NCBI RefSeq assembly: GCF_004344915.1
Contig: NZ_SKFG01000010.1
Span: forward strand, 186,001 to 250,000
Length of the DNA stretch: 64,000 nt
Reading direction: 5' to 3'
Source of the DNA: Paenibacillus albiflavus
GTDB taxonomy: Bacteria; Bacillota; Bacilli; Paenibacillales; NBRC-103111
Of this stretch, positions 24,201 through 33,662 are shown piece by piece (position 1 is the stretch's first letter; the number at the start of each line of letters is the position of its first letter). Under the pieces are notes generated by a model. It was not told where the DNA came from and searched no databases. It saw only the letters and a list, made by a program, of their open reading frames with translations. The translations under genes were made by a program, and so were the position numbers.

Positions 24201-24956
24201 GTGAGGTCTATTTTAACTTCTGTCCAGAAGAGTTGTACGCTTTTGAAACTTTTTCTGAATGCGGAGAAAGAGCTTGGAGTCAGCGATCTAAGCAGAAAAC
24301 TGCAAATTTCCAAAGGTGCTGTACATAAACTACTCATTACACTTGAAAGTGAAGGATTTATTAAACAAAACCCAAACAATAAGCTTTATTCATTAGGCTA
24401 TACCTTGCTAGAATTAGGTACGAAAGTGAAGGACAATCACGATTGGGCTGAATTTGCCAAGCCGAGTATTCAGAAGCTGGCTGATTATACGAAGGAATTA
24501 GCTTGTTTCTGCATTATTGATGGTCAAGATGCGATGTATATCGATAAAATTGAATCCCAATATCCGATTCGATTTAATGTCGAAGCCTATCGACGTTTCC
24601 CTTTATATGCAACTAGTGCATCGAGAGTTATTCTTGCTTATTGCTCTCCTGAAATGATTGATCAAGTCCTGAGTCAGCCATTTAAACAATATACGCCTTA
24701 CTCCATTACGGATCCTGAAGAAATGAAGCAGCGACTTGCGAAGATCAGGCAGCTTGGCTATGAAATAAGCTCTAATTTACGTAATATCGGAGTAACAGGG
24801 ATCGCTGCACCCATCTTTGATGCTGAAGGTAAAGTAGCTGCATCCATCTCTCTAATAGGTCCTACAGACCGAATGACTCAGAATCTGGATCATTGGGCGG
24901 ATACTGTTGTCCAAACTACGCAAAAGCTATCTCGTCATTTTGGTTATAAACTATAG
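24201..24956 (+). CDS. IclR-family transcriptional regulator
   Basis: A 251-residue regulator. The N-terminal winged HTH spans about residues 8-60 (LGVSDLSRKLQISKGAVHKLLITLESEGFI), and the IclR effector domain fills the rest (ACFCIIDGQDAMYIDKIES, YATSASRVILAYCS, GVTGIAAPIFDAEGKVAASISL). The GTG at 24201 is the only usual start near the HTH, but it lies within the AAGAGGTGAGG ribosome-site-like stretch, so the true start could be a few codons later. It is divergent from the importer operon and is the obvious candidate to bind the paired palindromes and sense the imported compound. Confidence 0.9.
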   Translation: MRSILTSVQKSCTLLKLFLNAEKELGVSDLSRKLQISKGAVHKLLITLESEGFIKQNPNNKLYSLGYTLLELGTKVKDNHDWAEFAKPSIQKLADYTKELACFCIIDGQDAMYIDKIESQYPIRFNVEAYRRFPLYATSASRVILAYCSPEMIDQVLSQPFKQYTPYSITDPEEMKQRLAKIRQLGYEISSNLRNIGVTGIAAPIFDAEGKVAASISLIGPTDRMTQNLDHWADTVVQTTQKLSRHFGYKL

Positions 24957-24973
24957 TAAACAAAAAAACATGG

Positions 24974-25184
24974 CTCAAAACAATAATCAGTGCTTGACCA
25001 TTAGCGAAAGGAGCGGAGAGGACGGAATCGTTCTGGAGAAGCGTTAGCGTTCGCCTTTGTCACCGAATTTCTACCCCTTAATGGCTTATCGGATCAGGAA
25101 ATTTGGTGACAACAGCGATCGTAAGAATGATCCGTCCTCGCAGCGGTCACTACGCAGGGATCAAGTGCTTATTTTAGTGTTGAG
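24974..25184. repeat. 211-bp imperfect palindromic element (MITE/REP-like)
   Basis: The two halves are long imperfect inverted copies. The ends read CTCAAAACAATAATCAGTGC and, inverted, CTCAACACTAAAATAAGCAC. Inner matched blocks are GAGGACGGA followed by TCGTTCT or TCATTCT, and TTGTCACC(G/A)AATTTC. No open frame is present. It lies between the IclR gene and the glycosidase terminator. I find no second copy in the window. It could be a miniature inverted-repeat element or a structured transcript. Confidence 0.6.
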
Positions 25185-25200
25185 CTAGAAACATATAATA

Positions 25201-25238
25201 AAGCGCCGTCATTGGAATTCCTCCAACTGACGGCGCTT
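25201..25238. terminator. Strong terminator of the glycosidase gene
   Basis: AAGCGCCGTCA and TGACGGCGCTT pair, extended by TTGGA/TCCAA, with TATTAT following on the minus strand just after the glycosidase stop. The strand opposite also carries a CTCGTT tail, so use from the right strand is weaker. Confidence 0.85.
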
Positions 25239-25242
25239 CTCG

Positions 25243-26925
25243 TTAATTTGCTTTATTGTAGAAGGTTTGAAGTGCCTCTCTAATTCCTACTGGATTGCTA
25301 ATTAGATTCTTCGCACTAAAGAATATACTGCCCTTAACCTCTGGACGCTTAGAATTATATTGCAGTTGACCGATAATCGCATCACTCGTTGCCCAGTCCG
25401 TACTGTTAGTCCCAAGTCGATGTGCAGCGTGACCAATATACAGCTTCACCTTCGTATTCTTGACTTCTTGTGACCACCAGTCTACAAGCGTATCGTAGCT
25501 GGCAACCTTGAATCCAATGCTCCAATAAAGCTGAGGTGCTACATAATCAATCCATTCATTGCGAATCCATGTACGCGTATCTGCAAACAAGCTGTCATAG
25601 GAAGCTAACCCATTTGTTTTCGAACCTGTTGAATCATCACTTTGGTTACGCCATATTCCAAATGGACTAACCCCAAATTCAATCTTGCTTTTGACCTGTT
25701 TAATCGAAGCGGATAGCTGCTGGATAAATTGATTGATATTATCTCTACGCCAGTTACCTTTATCTGCAATCTTCTTCGGATTATATTTCGCGAAAGTGGC
25801 ATCATCTTGGAACGGTTCATCGGATATGCCATACGGATAGAAATAATCATCCAAATGAACACCATCGATATCATAGTTGCGAACGACTTCCATAATCGCA
25901 TCGATGATATGCGCTCGTACTTCTGGAATGCCTGGGTTAAATAGCAGAAGCCCTCTATGAGCAACTACCCAATCCGGATGCAGTTTAGCTGGATGGTTAT
26001 CGGCTAATTGTTCAACCTTCGTATCTGTATTCGCACGGAATGGATTGAACCATGCGTGGAACTCCATTCCACGTTTATGCGTCTCTTCAATCATGAACGC
26101 AAGCGGATCATAACCTGGATCTTTGCCTTGTGTACCTGTTAATACCTTGGACCAAGGAACTAATTTGGACGGATATAGAGCATCAGATGTTGGTCTTACT
26201 TGGACGATTACCGAATTCATCCCTATATTCTTCAGGTTGTCGAGCATATCTGTAAACTCACGCTTCTGCTTGGCAATATCAAGACCCGGCTTAGACGGCC
26301 AATCGATATTAAAGACGGTAGCGATCCATGCAGCGCGCATTTCATCCTGATTAACTTGTCCAGTATCAGGCACTTTATTGGGATCTTCCGGTTTAGGAAC
26401 TGGCGTCGGATCTGGCTTCTTCTCAGGTTCCTTCCCCGCATCCGGCTCCTCAGGCTTAACATCAGGCACATTATTTCCCGAGGAATAAATTTTGGCCGTC
26501 TTAGTAGCAGCCTCCCATTTGACTTCAGCACCTAAGCTCTCACTAACAAAACGAAGCGGAACCATCGTCCAATCGTTTCTCAGTTCTGGAGCGACTTCCA
26601 AAGCTGATTTCTTGCCATTGACTTCAGCGGTTTTTTGACCGATCGTTAAATAAATTGAATTACTTTCCATATGTATTGTAATCTTCTTAGGCTTCGGATC
26701 CCAATTGATTTCCGCCCCTAGTGCTTCCGATATGAACCTTAATGGAACCATCGTTATGCCGCTCTCTTCGATAATATAAGGCGGTGCATCCGAGGATACG
26801 GTTTTGTCATTCACAAGCACTTTCACGTTCGTATTAATCTTTGGCTCGGTTTTAGCTAGTACGAATGTTGATTGCAAACATAAGAGCAGCACTAGCAATA
26901 CCATCATTATTCTGCGTTTTCTCAA
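25243..26925 (-). CDS. Secreted family 10-like glycosyl hydrolase with copper-amine-oxidase-type stalk domains
   Basis: A 560-residue exported protein. Residues 1-24 are a Sec signal (basic start, MMVLLVLLLCLQST core, VLA cleavage region). Two stalk repeats typical of Paenibacillus surface proteins follow at about 33-95 and 95-150, both with MVPLRFISEALGAEI-like sequence. A Pro/Glu/Asp-rich linker spans about 152-192, then a GHL10/DUF187 catalytic barrel: MRAAWIATVFNIDWPS, GMEFHAWFNPFR, IDGVHLDDYFYPYG and VSPFGIWRN. The start is TTG at 26925, 8 nt after AGGAGG. It probably acts on cell-wall or exopolysaccharide glycans; exact specificity is unknown. Confidence 0.93.
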   Translation of the reverse strand: MRKRRIMMVLLVLLLCLQSTFVLAKTEPKINTNVKVLVNDKTVSSDAPPYIIEESGITMVPLRFISEALGAEINWDPKPKKITIHMESNSIYLTIGQKTAEVNGKKSALEVAPELRNDWTMVPLRFVSESLGAEVKWEAATKTAKIYSSGNNVPDVKPEEPDAGKEPEKKPDPTPVPKPEDPNKVPDTGQVNQDEMRAAWIATVFNIDWPSKPGLDIAKQKREFTDMLDNLKNIGMNSVIVQVRPTSDALYPSKLVPWSKVLTGTQGKDPGYDPLAFMIEETHKRGMEFHAWFNPFRANTDTKVEQLADNHPAKLHPDWVVAHRGLLLFNPGIPEVRAHIIDAIMEVVRNYDIDGVHLDDYFYPYGISDEPFQDDATFAKYNPKKIADKGNWRRDNINQFIQQLSASIKQVKSKIEFGVSPFGIWRNQSDDSTGSKTNGLASYDSLFADTRTWIRNEWIDYVAPQLYWSIGFKVASYDTLVDWWSQEVKNTKVKLYIGHAAHRLGTNSTDWATSDAIIGQLQYNSKRPEVKGSIFFSAKNLISNPVGIREALQTFYNKAN

Positions 26926-27030
26926 GCTGTCTACCTCCTATTCGTAGTTCTAACCTTTTTCTACTCTAGTTTCAATTCTACTATTATTTACTAACACTAG
27001 TCTATGAAAGTAGAAGATTCTAATCAAATT

Positions 27031-27750
27031 CTAAGAATAGATTCCCAAGGAAAAAATAGTCAGAATCAAGGAGAATACAATTTCACTAATCCCAATCTGC
27101 ATAATATTCAGCTTAATCTTGGGATAAATAACCGCTCTAGCCAATACGATCAGCATCGGAATTATTAGCAATGGAGATATATACAATCCTATAAACACTA
27201 GACTGATGCTATGGAAGATGACTGAAATGACATAGAATGATTTATTCTTCTTCTCTCGAATCATCGTCTTTACATAGAATACTGTACCTGTAAAATAAAG
27301 GAATACGATTAAAAATAGCTCACTAGCAAGTATCCAGTCTGTTCCTCCGCCAAGCCAATAAGTAACATACAGCATCGAACAGAATTGTACGACGGCAACC
27401 ATATCATTGATAAAGCTTCTTTCTTGGTTAAGCTTTGCATAATAAACATTTATTGAAAATAAAGGAATGTAAGCTAGTCCTATCAAAGCAAGGACTGGCT
27501 TTAAGATAAGCAACGCTGCGCCAACCACCACGAACAAAACGCCATAGATTTGAATCGGACGCAAATAGAGCTTGCTTTTGCCTGTTCGGATGAATTGCAA
27601 GAAGGGGAATGAGAGCAAGTAAACAAGCAGCCAACCAATAAATAATAGAATATGAATAAAAGAAGCCTTTGCAGCAAATGTCCCCAGCAAGAATGGAATT
27701 GTGAGCATCGCCCAAGCACCATGCTGATTCGGTATATATCGATTTCGCAC
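27031..27750 (-). CDS. YwiC-like integral membrane protein
   Basis: A polytopic protein of about 239 residues with six to seven helices. The N-terminus RNRYIPNQHGAWAMLTIPFLLG carries the NQHGAW motif of the YwiC-like family, and a YYAKLNQERSFINDMVAVVQ loop resembles UbiA-type prenyltransferase cytoplasmic loops. The start is GTG 27750, 8 nt after AAGGAG; an in-frame GTG at 27759 overlaps the spacing. No partner gene is evident, as flanking genes are unrelated and separated by terminator-like structures. In B. subtilis ywiC lies near nitrate respiration genes, but its function is not established. Confidence 0.85.
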   Translation of the reverse strand: MRNRYIPNQHGAWAMLTIPFLLGTFAAKASFIHILLFIGWLLVYLLSFPFLQFIRTGKSKLYLRPIQIYGVLFVVVGAALLILKPVLALIGLAYIPLFSINVYYAKLNQERSFINDMVAVVQFCSMLYVTYWLGGGTDWILASELFLIVFLYFTGTVFYVKTMIREKKNKSFYVISVIFHSISLVFIGLYISPLLIIPMLIVLARAVIYPKIKLNIMQIGISEIVFSLILTIFSLGIYS

Positions 27751-27833
27751 TATGAACACTCCTTGTATCGCAATAGATCGATAGTTTAACTATAGCATAA
27801 ACAAGGAGCTTCAGTTATCGTACAACACAAAAA

Positions 27834-27851
27834 GAGATGCTTTCGCATCCC
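27834..27851 (-). terminator. Terminator of the acidic-protein gene
   Basis: On the minus strand GGGATGC and GCATCTC form a 7-bp stem (one G-U) capped by a GAAA tetraloop and followed by five T. Confidence 0.85.
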
Positions 27852-27878
27852 CTCACCGCCATATTTTATTCTTAATTT

Positions 27879-28388
27879 TTAAGCTTCGCTTGCATCATCC
27901 GCATCTGATGCTTCGGCTTCCCCAGCGTCATCGCCACCAGCATCTGCATCTTCTGCGGATTCATCATCAGCTGCTTCATCAGCCTCATCTTCATCGTCAG
28001 CTTCTTCTTCCTCGTCTTCTTCCTCGTCTTCTTCCTCTTCTACATCTTCTTCGTCATCACCATCGTCATCTTCAGCTTCTTCTTCAGCCTCTTCGTCAGC
28101 TTCGGACTCTTCGCTCTCATCATCAGCTTCCAGTGTAACTTCCTCTACCTCTTCGACTGCATCGACTACTTCTTCTTCTTGAACAGCCTCAAGAGTCTCT
28201 ACTTCGACTTCCTCCGTCATGGCTACGAAAACTTCTTTTTCTTCCATCGTTTCTTCCTCCTTCAATAGATTCGATTGATTTTCCAGTTCTGTCCCCTCTT
28301 GTTGCAGAGTGCCTGATTCAGTAGACTGCACATCGCTTGTATGATTTGTCTTCTGTTTACGCGAGAACCATCTTGATACAATAGACAT
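27879..28388 (-). CDS. Extremely acidic low-complexity protein
   Basis: A 169-residue protein started at ATG 28388 with GAGGTGAT 8 nt upstream; the frame is open 12 codons further but without a site. After a basic start (SIVSRWFSRKQKT) it becomes Glu/Asp/Val/Ala-rich. From about residue 95 it is almost entirely Glu, Asp and Ala with runs of five to six acidic residues, ending in Gly/Ala/Asp repeats. There is no signal peptide and no recognised domain. It is predicted disordered, strongly anionic and cation-binding. It is a real gene by its ribosome site and terminator; the GAA/GAT repeats make it prone to length variation. Confidence 0.75.
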   Translation of the reverse strand: MSIVSRWFSRKQKTNHTSDVQSTESGTLQQEGTELENQSNLLKEEETMEEKEVFVAMTEEVEVETLEAVQEEEVVDAVEEVEEVTLEADDESEESEADEEAEEEAEDDDGDDEEDVEEEEDEEEDEEEEADDEDEADEAADDESAEDADAGGDDAGEAEASDADDASEA

Positions 28389-28433
28389 TTGTGTATCACC
28401 TCTATTTCTAGAAAATCGAATCACATGTCCTAT

Positions 28434-28450
28434 TACTAAAATATTTAGTA
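28434..28450. promoter_or_regulatory. 17-bp perfect palindrome upstream of the acidic-protein gene
   Basis: TACTAAAATATTTAGTA is perfectly symmetric and lies about 46 nt before the ATG, where an operator would sit. No regulator is assigned. Confidence 0.35.
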
Positions 28451-28481
28451 GGTTTCTATTTTATGCCTTGCTCATATAAAA

Positions 28482-28514
28482 AAAGTCTGCATGCGACAGA
28501 CCGCAGCAGACTTT
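28482..28514 (-). terminator. Terminator of nagZ
   Basis: AAAGTCTGC and GCAGACTTT form the outer stem, continued by TGCG/CGCA around a GTCTGT loop, with a run of T on the minus strand, 23 nt after the nagZ stop. Confidence 0.85.
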
Positions 28515-28536
28515 AATAGTTTATAGGATTAATGAA

Positions 28537-30141
28537 TCAGATTGACCAACCCTTCGAATAATCCGATGTAATCGAAACAGGCAGTTTACCTTGCGCTTGG
28601 ATTTCACCTTTGAGCACCCTAGCAACAGCTTTCATTGCTAATGGGCGATTCTCATAAGCTGCAATATAGGCCTGAACCTCTGGGAATTTCATCAGATCAA
28701 ATGGATTCCGTCCTGCAACAACGACAAATTGTTTGCAGCTTGTAGCAAGCTCTTGTGCAATACGAATTTGACCCTCTGAGAAAGTTGCATTATATGTAAC
28801 GAATACAACCTGTTTGTATGCTTTAGCACGATCCAACAGCTTCGTTACAGTGTCATCTTGCGGGGTTAATCCAAGACGAACTTCTTCTACGTCGAATTTA
28901 AGCTCCTTCAAGAAGTAGCCAAGTGTCTCCTCTTGCTTTATAGCTTCTACAATTTGAGTATCCGTACGTACTTCTGACCAAATCACTAGCGTACGTTCAC
29001 GAACATCTAGTGGAACCTGACCATCGTTCTTCACAAGTGTGACACTCTTCTCATATATGCTAGAAGCAAGTTCCTTCCATTCAGGCATCCCTACTTCTTC
29101 AAGTGTAATCATGGATTGGTTCGATTGATTCTTCAGCTTCTCCTTAAGCGTAAGAATACGTTCTACGGACTCATTAATCCGCTCTTCTGAAATTCTTCCA
29201 CTCTCGACAGCTTCGACTAATGCGTTAATCCCTGCAACTTGATACTCGTATCTATGGGAGATAAGGATAAGATCCACACCCGCTTCAACTGCAAGTATTG
29301 TACCATCCACAAAACCAAAGTGATCTGCAATTGCTTTCATTTCCATGCAGTCTGAGCAAACAACACCTTGGAATCCAAGCTCCTTGCGTAGAAAACCATC
29401 AATCACCTTCGGTGATAATGTGGAAGGAAGATCTCCTTGCTCTAATGCTGGGAAAATGACATGTGCAGACATCACGATATCAACGCCTTGGTCAATTGCC
29501 TTCTTGAAAGGCACAAGCTCAATCTCATTCAAACGATTAAGATCATGCGGAACAACCGGAAGTGAATAGTGACTATCCGATTCCGTATCACCGTGACCCG
29601 GGAAATGCTTAATCGTAGCTGCGACACCAGCAGCTTCATAACCGCGTACGGCAGCTATTCCCATGTCAGCAACGGCATGAGGATCTTCTCCATATGAACG
29701 TACACCGATTACTGGATTCAATGGATTGTTATTCACATCAACATCTGGGGCAAAATTCACATTTATCCCCATTGCACGAAGCTCTCTACCTGAAACGCAT
29801 GCCGTTTGGTACACAGCTTCTAGATCATTCATTGCGCCAAGAGACATGTTGCCTGGCATTAAGGAGACGCCCTCCTCAATACGAGTGACCATTCCACCTT
29901 CTTGGTCGATTGAGATCATTAAAGGGATATCCGTTGATTCAGATGCTAATTGTTGCAATTGATTAGAAAGCGCAGCGACCTGAGCTGGATTTTGGAGATT
30001 GCGACGGAAATAAATGACCCCTCCAATTTCATTCTCACGAATCAGGCGTTCAATATGAGAATTTGCCTCAACAGCATCAAATCCGCACATGAACATTTGT
30101 CCAATCTTTTGTTTAAGAGTTAAATCAGATAAACGCATCAT
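28537..30141 (-). CDS. nagZ: Beta-N-acetylglucosaminidase, GH3 family
   Basis: A 534-residue GH3 enzyme that removes N-acetylglucosamine from muropeptide-derived sugars during wall recycling. The family signature KHFPGHGDTESDSHY is at about residues 178-192, with the catalytic Asp in VVCSDCMEMKAI. A C-terminal GH3-C-like alpha/beta domain follows (VVFVTYNATFSEGQ; VVAGRNPFDLMKF), giving a Bacillus-type two-domain NagZ. No signal peptide is seen, so it is cytoplasmic or exported by another route. Start ATG 30141 or 30138 after AAGGGGT. It has its own terminator and no obvious operon partner. Confidence 0.92.
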   Translation of the reverse strand: MMRLSDLTLKQKIGQMFMCGFDAVEANSHIERLIRENEIGGVIYFRRNLQNPAQVAALSNQLQQLASESTDIPLMISIDQEGGMVTRIEEGVSLMPGNMSLGAMNDLEAVYQTACVSGRELRAMGINVNFAPDVDVNNNPLNPVIGVRSYGEDPHAVADMGIAAVRGYEAAGVAATIKHFPGHGDTESDSHYSLPVVPHDLNRLNEIELVPFKKAIDQGVDIVMSAHVIFPALEQGDLPSTLSPKVIDGFLRKELGFQGVVCSDCMEMKAIADHFGFVDGTILAVEAGVDLILISHRYEYQVAGINALVEAVESGRISEERINESVERILTLKEKLKNQSNQSMITLEEVGMPEWKELASSIYEKSVTLVKNDGQVPLDVRERTLVIWSEVRTDTQIVEAIKQEETLGYFLKELKFDVEEVRLGLTPQDDTVTKLLDRAKAYKQVVFVTYNATFSEGQIRIAQELATSCKQFVVVAGRNPFDLMKFPEVQAYIAAYENRPLAMKAVARVLKGEIQAQGKLPVSITSDYSKGWSI

Positions 30142-30223
30142 GCCACCCCTTCTGGTTGTTCCCCATCCGAATTATAGGGAATCAATTGGAATATTATAAA
30201 CGCTGTATTACTCAATCCTGTAA

Positions 30224-31843
30224 CTAAGATGATAGATCGGGAAGTATGGATTTCGGGTCTGCATTCTTCTCGCGGTATTCAGAAGGTGTCGAGCCAGTAA
30301 ACTTATAGAAAACTCTAGTAAAATAGCGTCTTTCCGAGTACCCTACCAATTTACCAATCTGTGCCACACTTTTGTCACTTGCGAGAAGCATTGATTTGGC
30401 TAACTCAATCCGCTGCTTGGTCAAGTATTCGAGAAAGGTTTCTCCAAAGGTTTGTTTAAACAGCATGGAGAAATAGGAATAAGAAATGCCCAAATAATCG
30501 GATATTTCCTCTACACCCAGATCATTTGCTAGATTCTTATCAATGTAATCCTTTGCCGAAACCATCAGCATATCGCTTGGTTTACGATTGGTACTTGAGT
30601 TAAACGAATCATTCAGCAGCTTATGAATAATATCCAGCAAGCTTTTGATCGATATTGAACGTTCTAGCATCGTCCATACGGATTTCTCATCTTCACTAGT
30701 TAATACGTTAATTTCATGCATCTCCCGCAATAAGTGGAGAATCATGAAATGAAGAAACTGCTCAGCCCGTTGAAGCGACTGACCCGATATCTCTCGTAAC
30801 GTATTGTTAAGCTCTTGGAATGCTTGTTCCATTTTATCACGATCTCGCTTCTTGATCGATGATACAATTTCTTCTACGAGGCCCCACATCGAATATTTAA
30901 GCTCATTTGGCTGTGAGACTTCCTCTTCAAGAACAATGATCTGATGATTCTGAGGAGATAGATGAACTGTTCTTTGAAGCTGCTTGTAAGCATCCGCAAG
31001 CTTGTCAATCGGTACATGTACAGGATAAATACCGACTGATACTGTTAGTTTAACATTTTCACTCACAGCATTCAGCATTTTTCTTGACCACATGTGAACC
31101 ATTTCTAAATCATATCCGGAATTCTTCTGATGTTGGATGAGTACACACCATTCACCCTCACGTGTCTGGAGAACAGCATACGCAAGTGAATGACTCATCA
31201 AAGCGTCCAGAAGTACATTACGTACTGCAAAATTGATTAATTTGCGCTCTTTCTCATTCCATCCCCTAGAAATTTGAGAGTAATCATCTAAATCAATCAG
31301 CAGCAGTGTATATTGAAGCTCATCGAGTTTATTTTCTTCATCAAATAAAAATTGCCTGCTGCTAACGGTTGTATAATCTAGCAGAACATCATAGAGAAAT
31401 TTCTCATAGGCCACAATCATGGCTTTGTTCCATTTATTCCGTTCCTTAATCTGCTCCAGCTTCCTATTCTTTATCTCTGTGGCATGCTTTGCAATAATTC
31501 TCTCAAGTTCTTCATAATTGATCGGCTTCAAGATATAATCCCTTGCACCATTTTTCAAAGCAGATCTGACATAATCAAAATCCTGGTAACCCGTCAACAT
31601 TAGGACTGTACATTTCTTGCCATGATCTTTTAACTTCTCGAGAAAAGAAAGTCCATCCATTTGGGGCATTCGAATATCACACAGGATTAGATCTGTATCG
31701 TAGTTTAGGACGTACTCCAGCGCCTTAGCGCCATTCGAAGCCGTATCAACCTTTGTAAAATCATACTTATGCCAAGGAATGATTTTCTGCAAATTCCGCA
31801 CGATATTAATCTCGTCGTCGACCAGCAATACCTTCAATTCCAT
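30224..31843 (-). CDS. Response regulator, YesN/AraC type
   Basis: A 539-residue regulator when started at ATG 31843 (MELKVLLVDDE); the frame runs 41 codons further upstream inside the kinase gene without homology. The receiver domain covers 1-120 with phosphoacceptor Asp56 in LILCDIRMP and Lys in YILKPINYEE. A long linker of about 250 residues precedes the AraC HTH pair at the C-terminus (LGVEEISDYLGISYSYFSMLFKQ; VAQIGKLVGYSERRYFTRVFYK). It overlaps the sensor-kinase gene by 38 nt. The adjacent CUT1 sugar transporter operon on the same strand is the likely target. Confidence 0.94.
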   Translation of the reverse strand: MELKVLLVDDEINIVRNLQKIIPWHKYDFTKVDTASNGAKALEYVLNYDTDLILCDIRMPQMDGLSFLEKLKDHGKKCTVLMLTGYQDFDYVRSALKNGARDYILKPINYEELERIIAKHATEIKNRKLEQIKERNKWNKAMIVAYEKFLYDVLLDYTTVSSRQFLFDEENKLDELQYTLLLIDLDDYSQISRGWNEKERKLINFAVRNVLLDALMSHSLAYAVLQTREGEWCVLIQHQKNSGYDLEMVHMWSRKMLNAVSENVKLTVSVGIYPVHVPIDKLADAYKQLQRTVHLSPQNHQIIVLEEEVSQPNELKYSMWGLVEEIVSSIKKRDRDKMEQAFQELNNTLREISGQSLQRAEQFLHFMILHLLREMHEINVLTSEDEKSVWTMLERSISIKSLLDIIHKLLNDSFNSSTNRKPSDMLMVSAKDYIDKNLANDLGVEEISDYLGISYSYFSMLFKQTFGETFLEYLTKQRIELAKSMLLASDKSVAQIGKLVGYSERRYFTRVFYKFTGSTPSEYREKNADPKSILPDLSS

Positions 31844-33662
31844 TATCATCACCCGGCGGCTTATATTTAGGAATGACAATTTTGATTGTCGTTCCAATGT
31901 CTGTATCGCTACATATCCAAATGCCATACTCAGCCCCATAGTGAATTCGGAGTCGATCTGCCACATTCACGATACCAAGACCAATTCTTTCATTCCCCTC
32001 AATCTGTTTGTTAATCGTAACTTGAGAGGTTTTGTATTTAAGTCGTTGCAGCACTTCAATCGGAATTCCTGATCCATTATCTTGTACCCATATGAGGATC
32101 CGATCCTCTTGTTCTTCAGCACGAATAGCAATTATTCCACCAGACTCATAACCTTCGAATCCATGATGTATACTGTTCTCAACAAGCGGCTGCAGCGTTA
32201 ATTTAAGGATATAATAGTCTTTTAGTGAAGTTGGCACGTCGATCTGATATTCAAATAAATTCTCAAACCTAAAGGACTGGATTTCCAAATAATTGCGTAA
32301 ATAATCGAGTTCAAGCGTCAGAGAAATTTCTTCTTCATGCTCAAACATTCTAAGCATCGAACCTAATCGATAGATTAGCTGACTAACCTTCTTGCCTTCA
32401 TTCTGAACTGCAAGACCATTGATCGACTCTAATGTATTAAATAGAAAATGCGGCTTAATCTGTGCTTCCAGAAGCATTAGCTCCGCCTTATTCTTATGCT
32501 GCTGTTCCAGCTTAACTTCCTCTAATAAAGAAGCGATCCGCTCGACTAATGAGTTGAAGCTTCGAGCTAGAACACCCATCTCTCTCTTCTCTTTGATAGG
32601 TAGTCTTACACTTAAATCTCCCATTTCAACACGCTTCATCGAGCTTACAAAGCCTAGCAGAAACCGAATAAATCGGTTTAAGAAAAATAAATTAAACACA
32701 ATCGCGCATATCAAGCAAAATACAATAATAGCCGCAACTACTTTAAGCACAAATAAGGTTTCATTGGATATGGCGCTCCATGGTGTTACATAAACCACAT
32801 ACCAATCTTTAACCCCATCTCGTTCAAGATCCAGTTTGTAGGTAGTCACAATACTATCGACATCCCCAAACATTATTTTATTCGAAGTATATTCCTTGCT
32901 AAAATCGATGGGGTGAGAGAGCTGCTCACTTAATTTGCTCCCGCCAAGCTTATGCCCACTATCCTGCATAATGAGCCCATCTTGATTAATAATCATAAAT
33001 CGACTGTCAGCAGGTTGATTGTATAAGAAAAATCTAAAAATATTATCAAGCTCCATCAGATTGAGCCTTTGCATCATATAGCCTTTAACGCTCATTGTAC
33101 TTGGATCAACCATCATGCGAACATTTGTATACATCGAATTCAAAGCCGTAATATCTGGCATTTCATAAGGACCAATCATTTTGGGCGCACCGCTAAGCTT
33201 AACGACTTCATTAAAGAAGGGATACTTCTTAAGCGTTTGTAAATCCACTGGATATACTGTAGTAAATTGATCCTTAGCCACTCCAACAGATTCGCCTTCC
33301 AGATTGTAAATCGTTACTTCATGAATCGGAGTGTAAAAAAGAAAGGTCTCACTCAAAACCTTCGAGATATATAGCCTTGTTTCATTATTCGTTTTCGTTT
33401 CATTATCTTTCCACTCCGGAGAAGGCTGGGCAAAGATCGACGTTAGCTGACTCTTGTGCCGCCAATATTCGGAATAGCTATTTACCTCTCTAAGCACCAA
33501 AGAAACATTATTGCTCACCGCTTTAATCGCCAGCTCTGTTTGATCGTTATAATTCCGTTCAATAATATTTTGCATCAAAAAATAAGTGACACTGCCTACA
33601 AAGAAGAGGGGAACAATAATAAACACGAAGAAAGCCATGAGCATTTTATTTCTTAAGTTCAT
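31806..33662 (-). CDS. Sensor histidine kinase, YesM type
   Basis: A 618-residue membrane kinase. One helix at about residues 7-29, an extracellular sensor domain to about 300, a second helix at about 303-328, HAMP at 330-380, the His_kinase motif QIKPHFLFNTLESING near residue 405, and an HATPase with LVENSIHHGFEG, QDNGSGI and GIGLGIVNVADRL. It pairs with the YesN-type regulator downstream, overlapping it by 38 nt. It probably senses an extracellular sugar or the binding-protein complex of the neighbouring transporter. ATG follows GGAGGAG. Confidence 0.95.
   Translation of the reverse strand: MNLRNKMLMAFFVFIIVPLFFVGSVTYFLMQNIIERNYNDQTELAIKAVSNNVSLVLREVNSYSEYWRHKSQLTSIFAQPSPEWKDNETKTNNETRLYISKVLSETFLFYTPIHEVTIYNLEGESVGVAKDQFTTVYPVDLQTLKKYPFFNEVVKLSGAPKMIGPYEMPDITALNSMYTNVRMMVDPSTMSVKGYMMQRLNLMELDNIFRFFLYNQPADSRFMIINQDGLIMQDSGHKLGGSKLSEQLSHPIDFSKEYTSNKIMFGDVDSIVTTYKLDLERDGVKDWYVVYVTPWSAISNETLFVLKVVAAIIVFCLICAIVFNLFFLNRFIRFLLGFVSSMKRVEMGDLSVRLPIKEKREMGVLARSFNSLVERIASLLEEVKLEQQHKNKAELMLLEAQIKPHFLFNTLESINGLAVQNEGKKVSQLIYRLGSMLRMFEHEEEISLTLELDYLRNYLEIQSFRFENLFEYQIDVPTSLKDYYILKLTLQPLVENSIHHGFEGYESGGIIAIRAEEQEDRILIWVQDNGSGIPIEVLQRLKYKTSQVTINKQIEGNERIGLGIVNVADRLRIHYGAEYGIWICSDTDIGTTIKIVIPKYKPPGDDNGIEGIAGRRRD

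Noticed and set aside
24961-25200. A complete insertion sequence around the palindromic element
   Set aside because: There is no transposase frame and no clear target-site duplication; flanks share only a loose AAACAT.
27890-28138. An 82-codon plus-strand frame rich in His, Leu and Arg
   Set aside because: It is the antisense of the GAA/GAT repeats in the acidic-protein gene; the composition follows from the repeat, not from selection.
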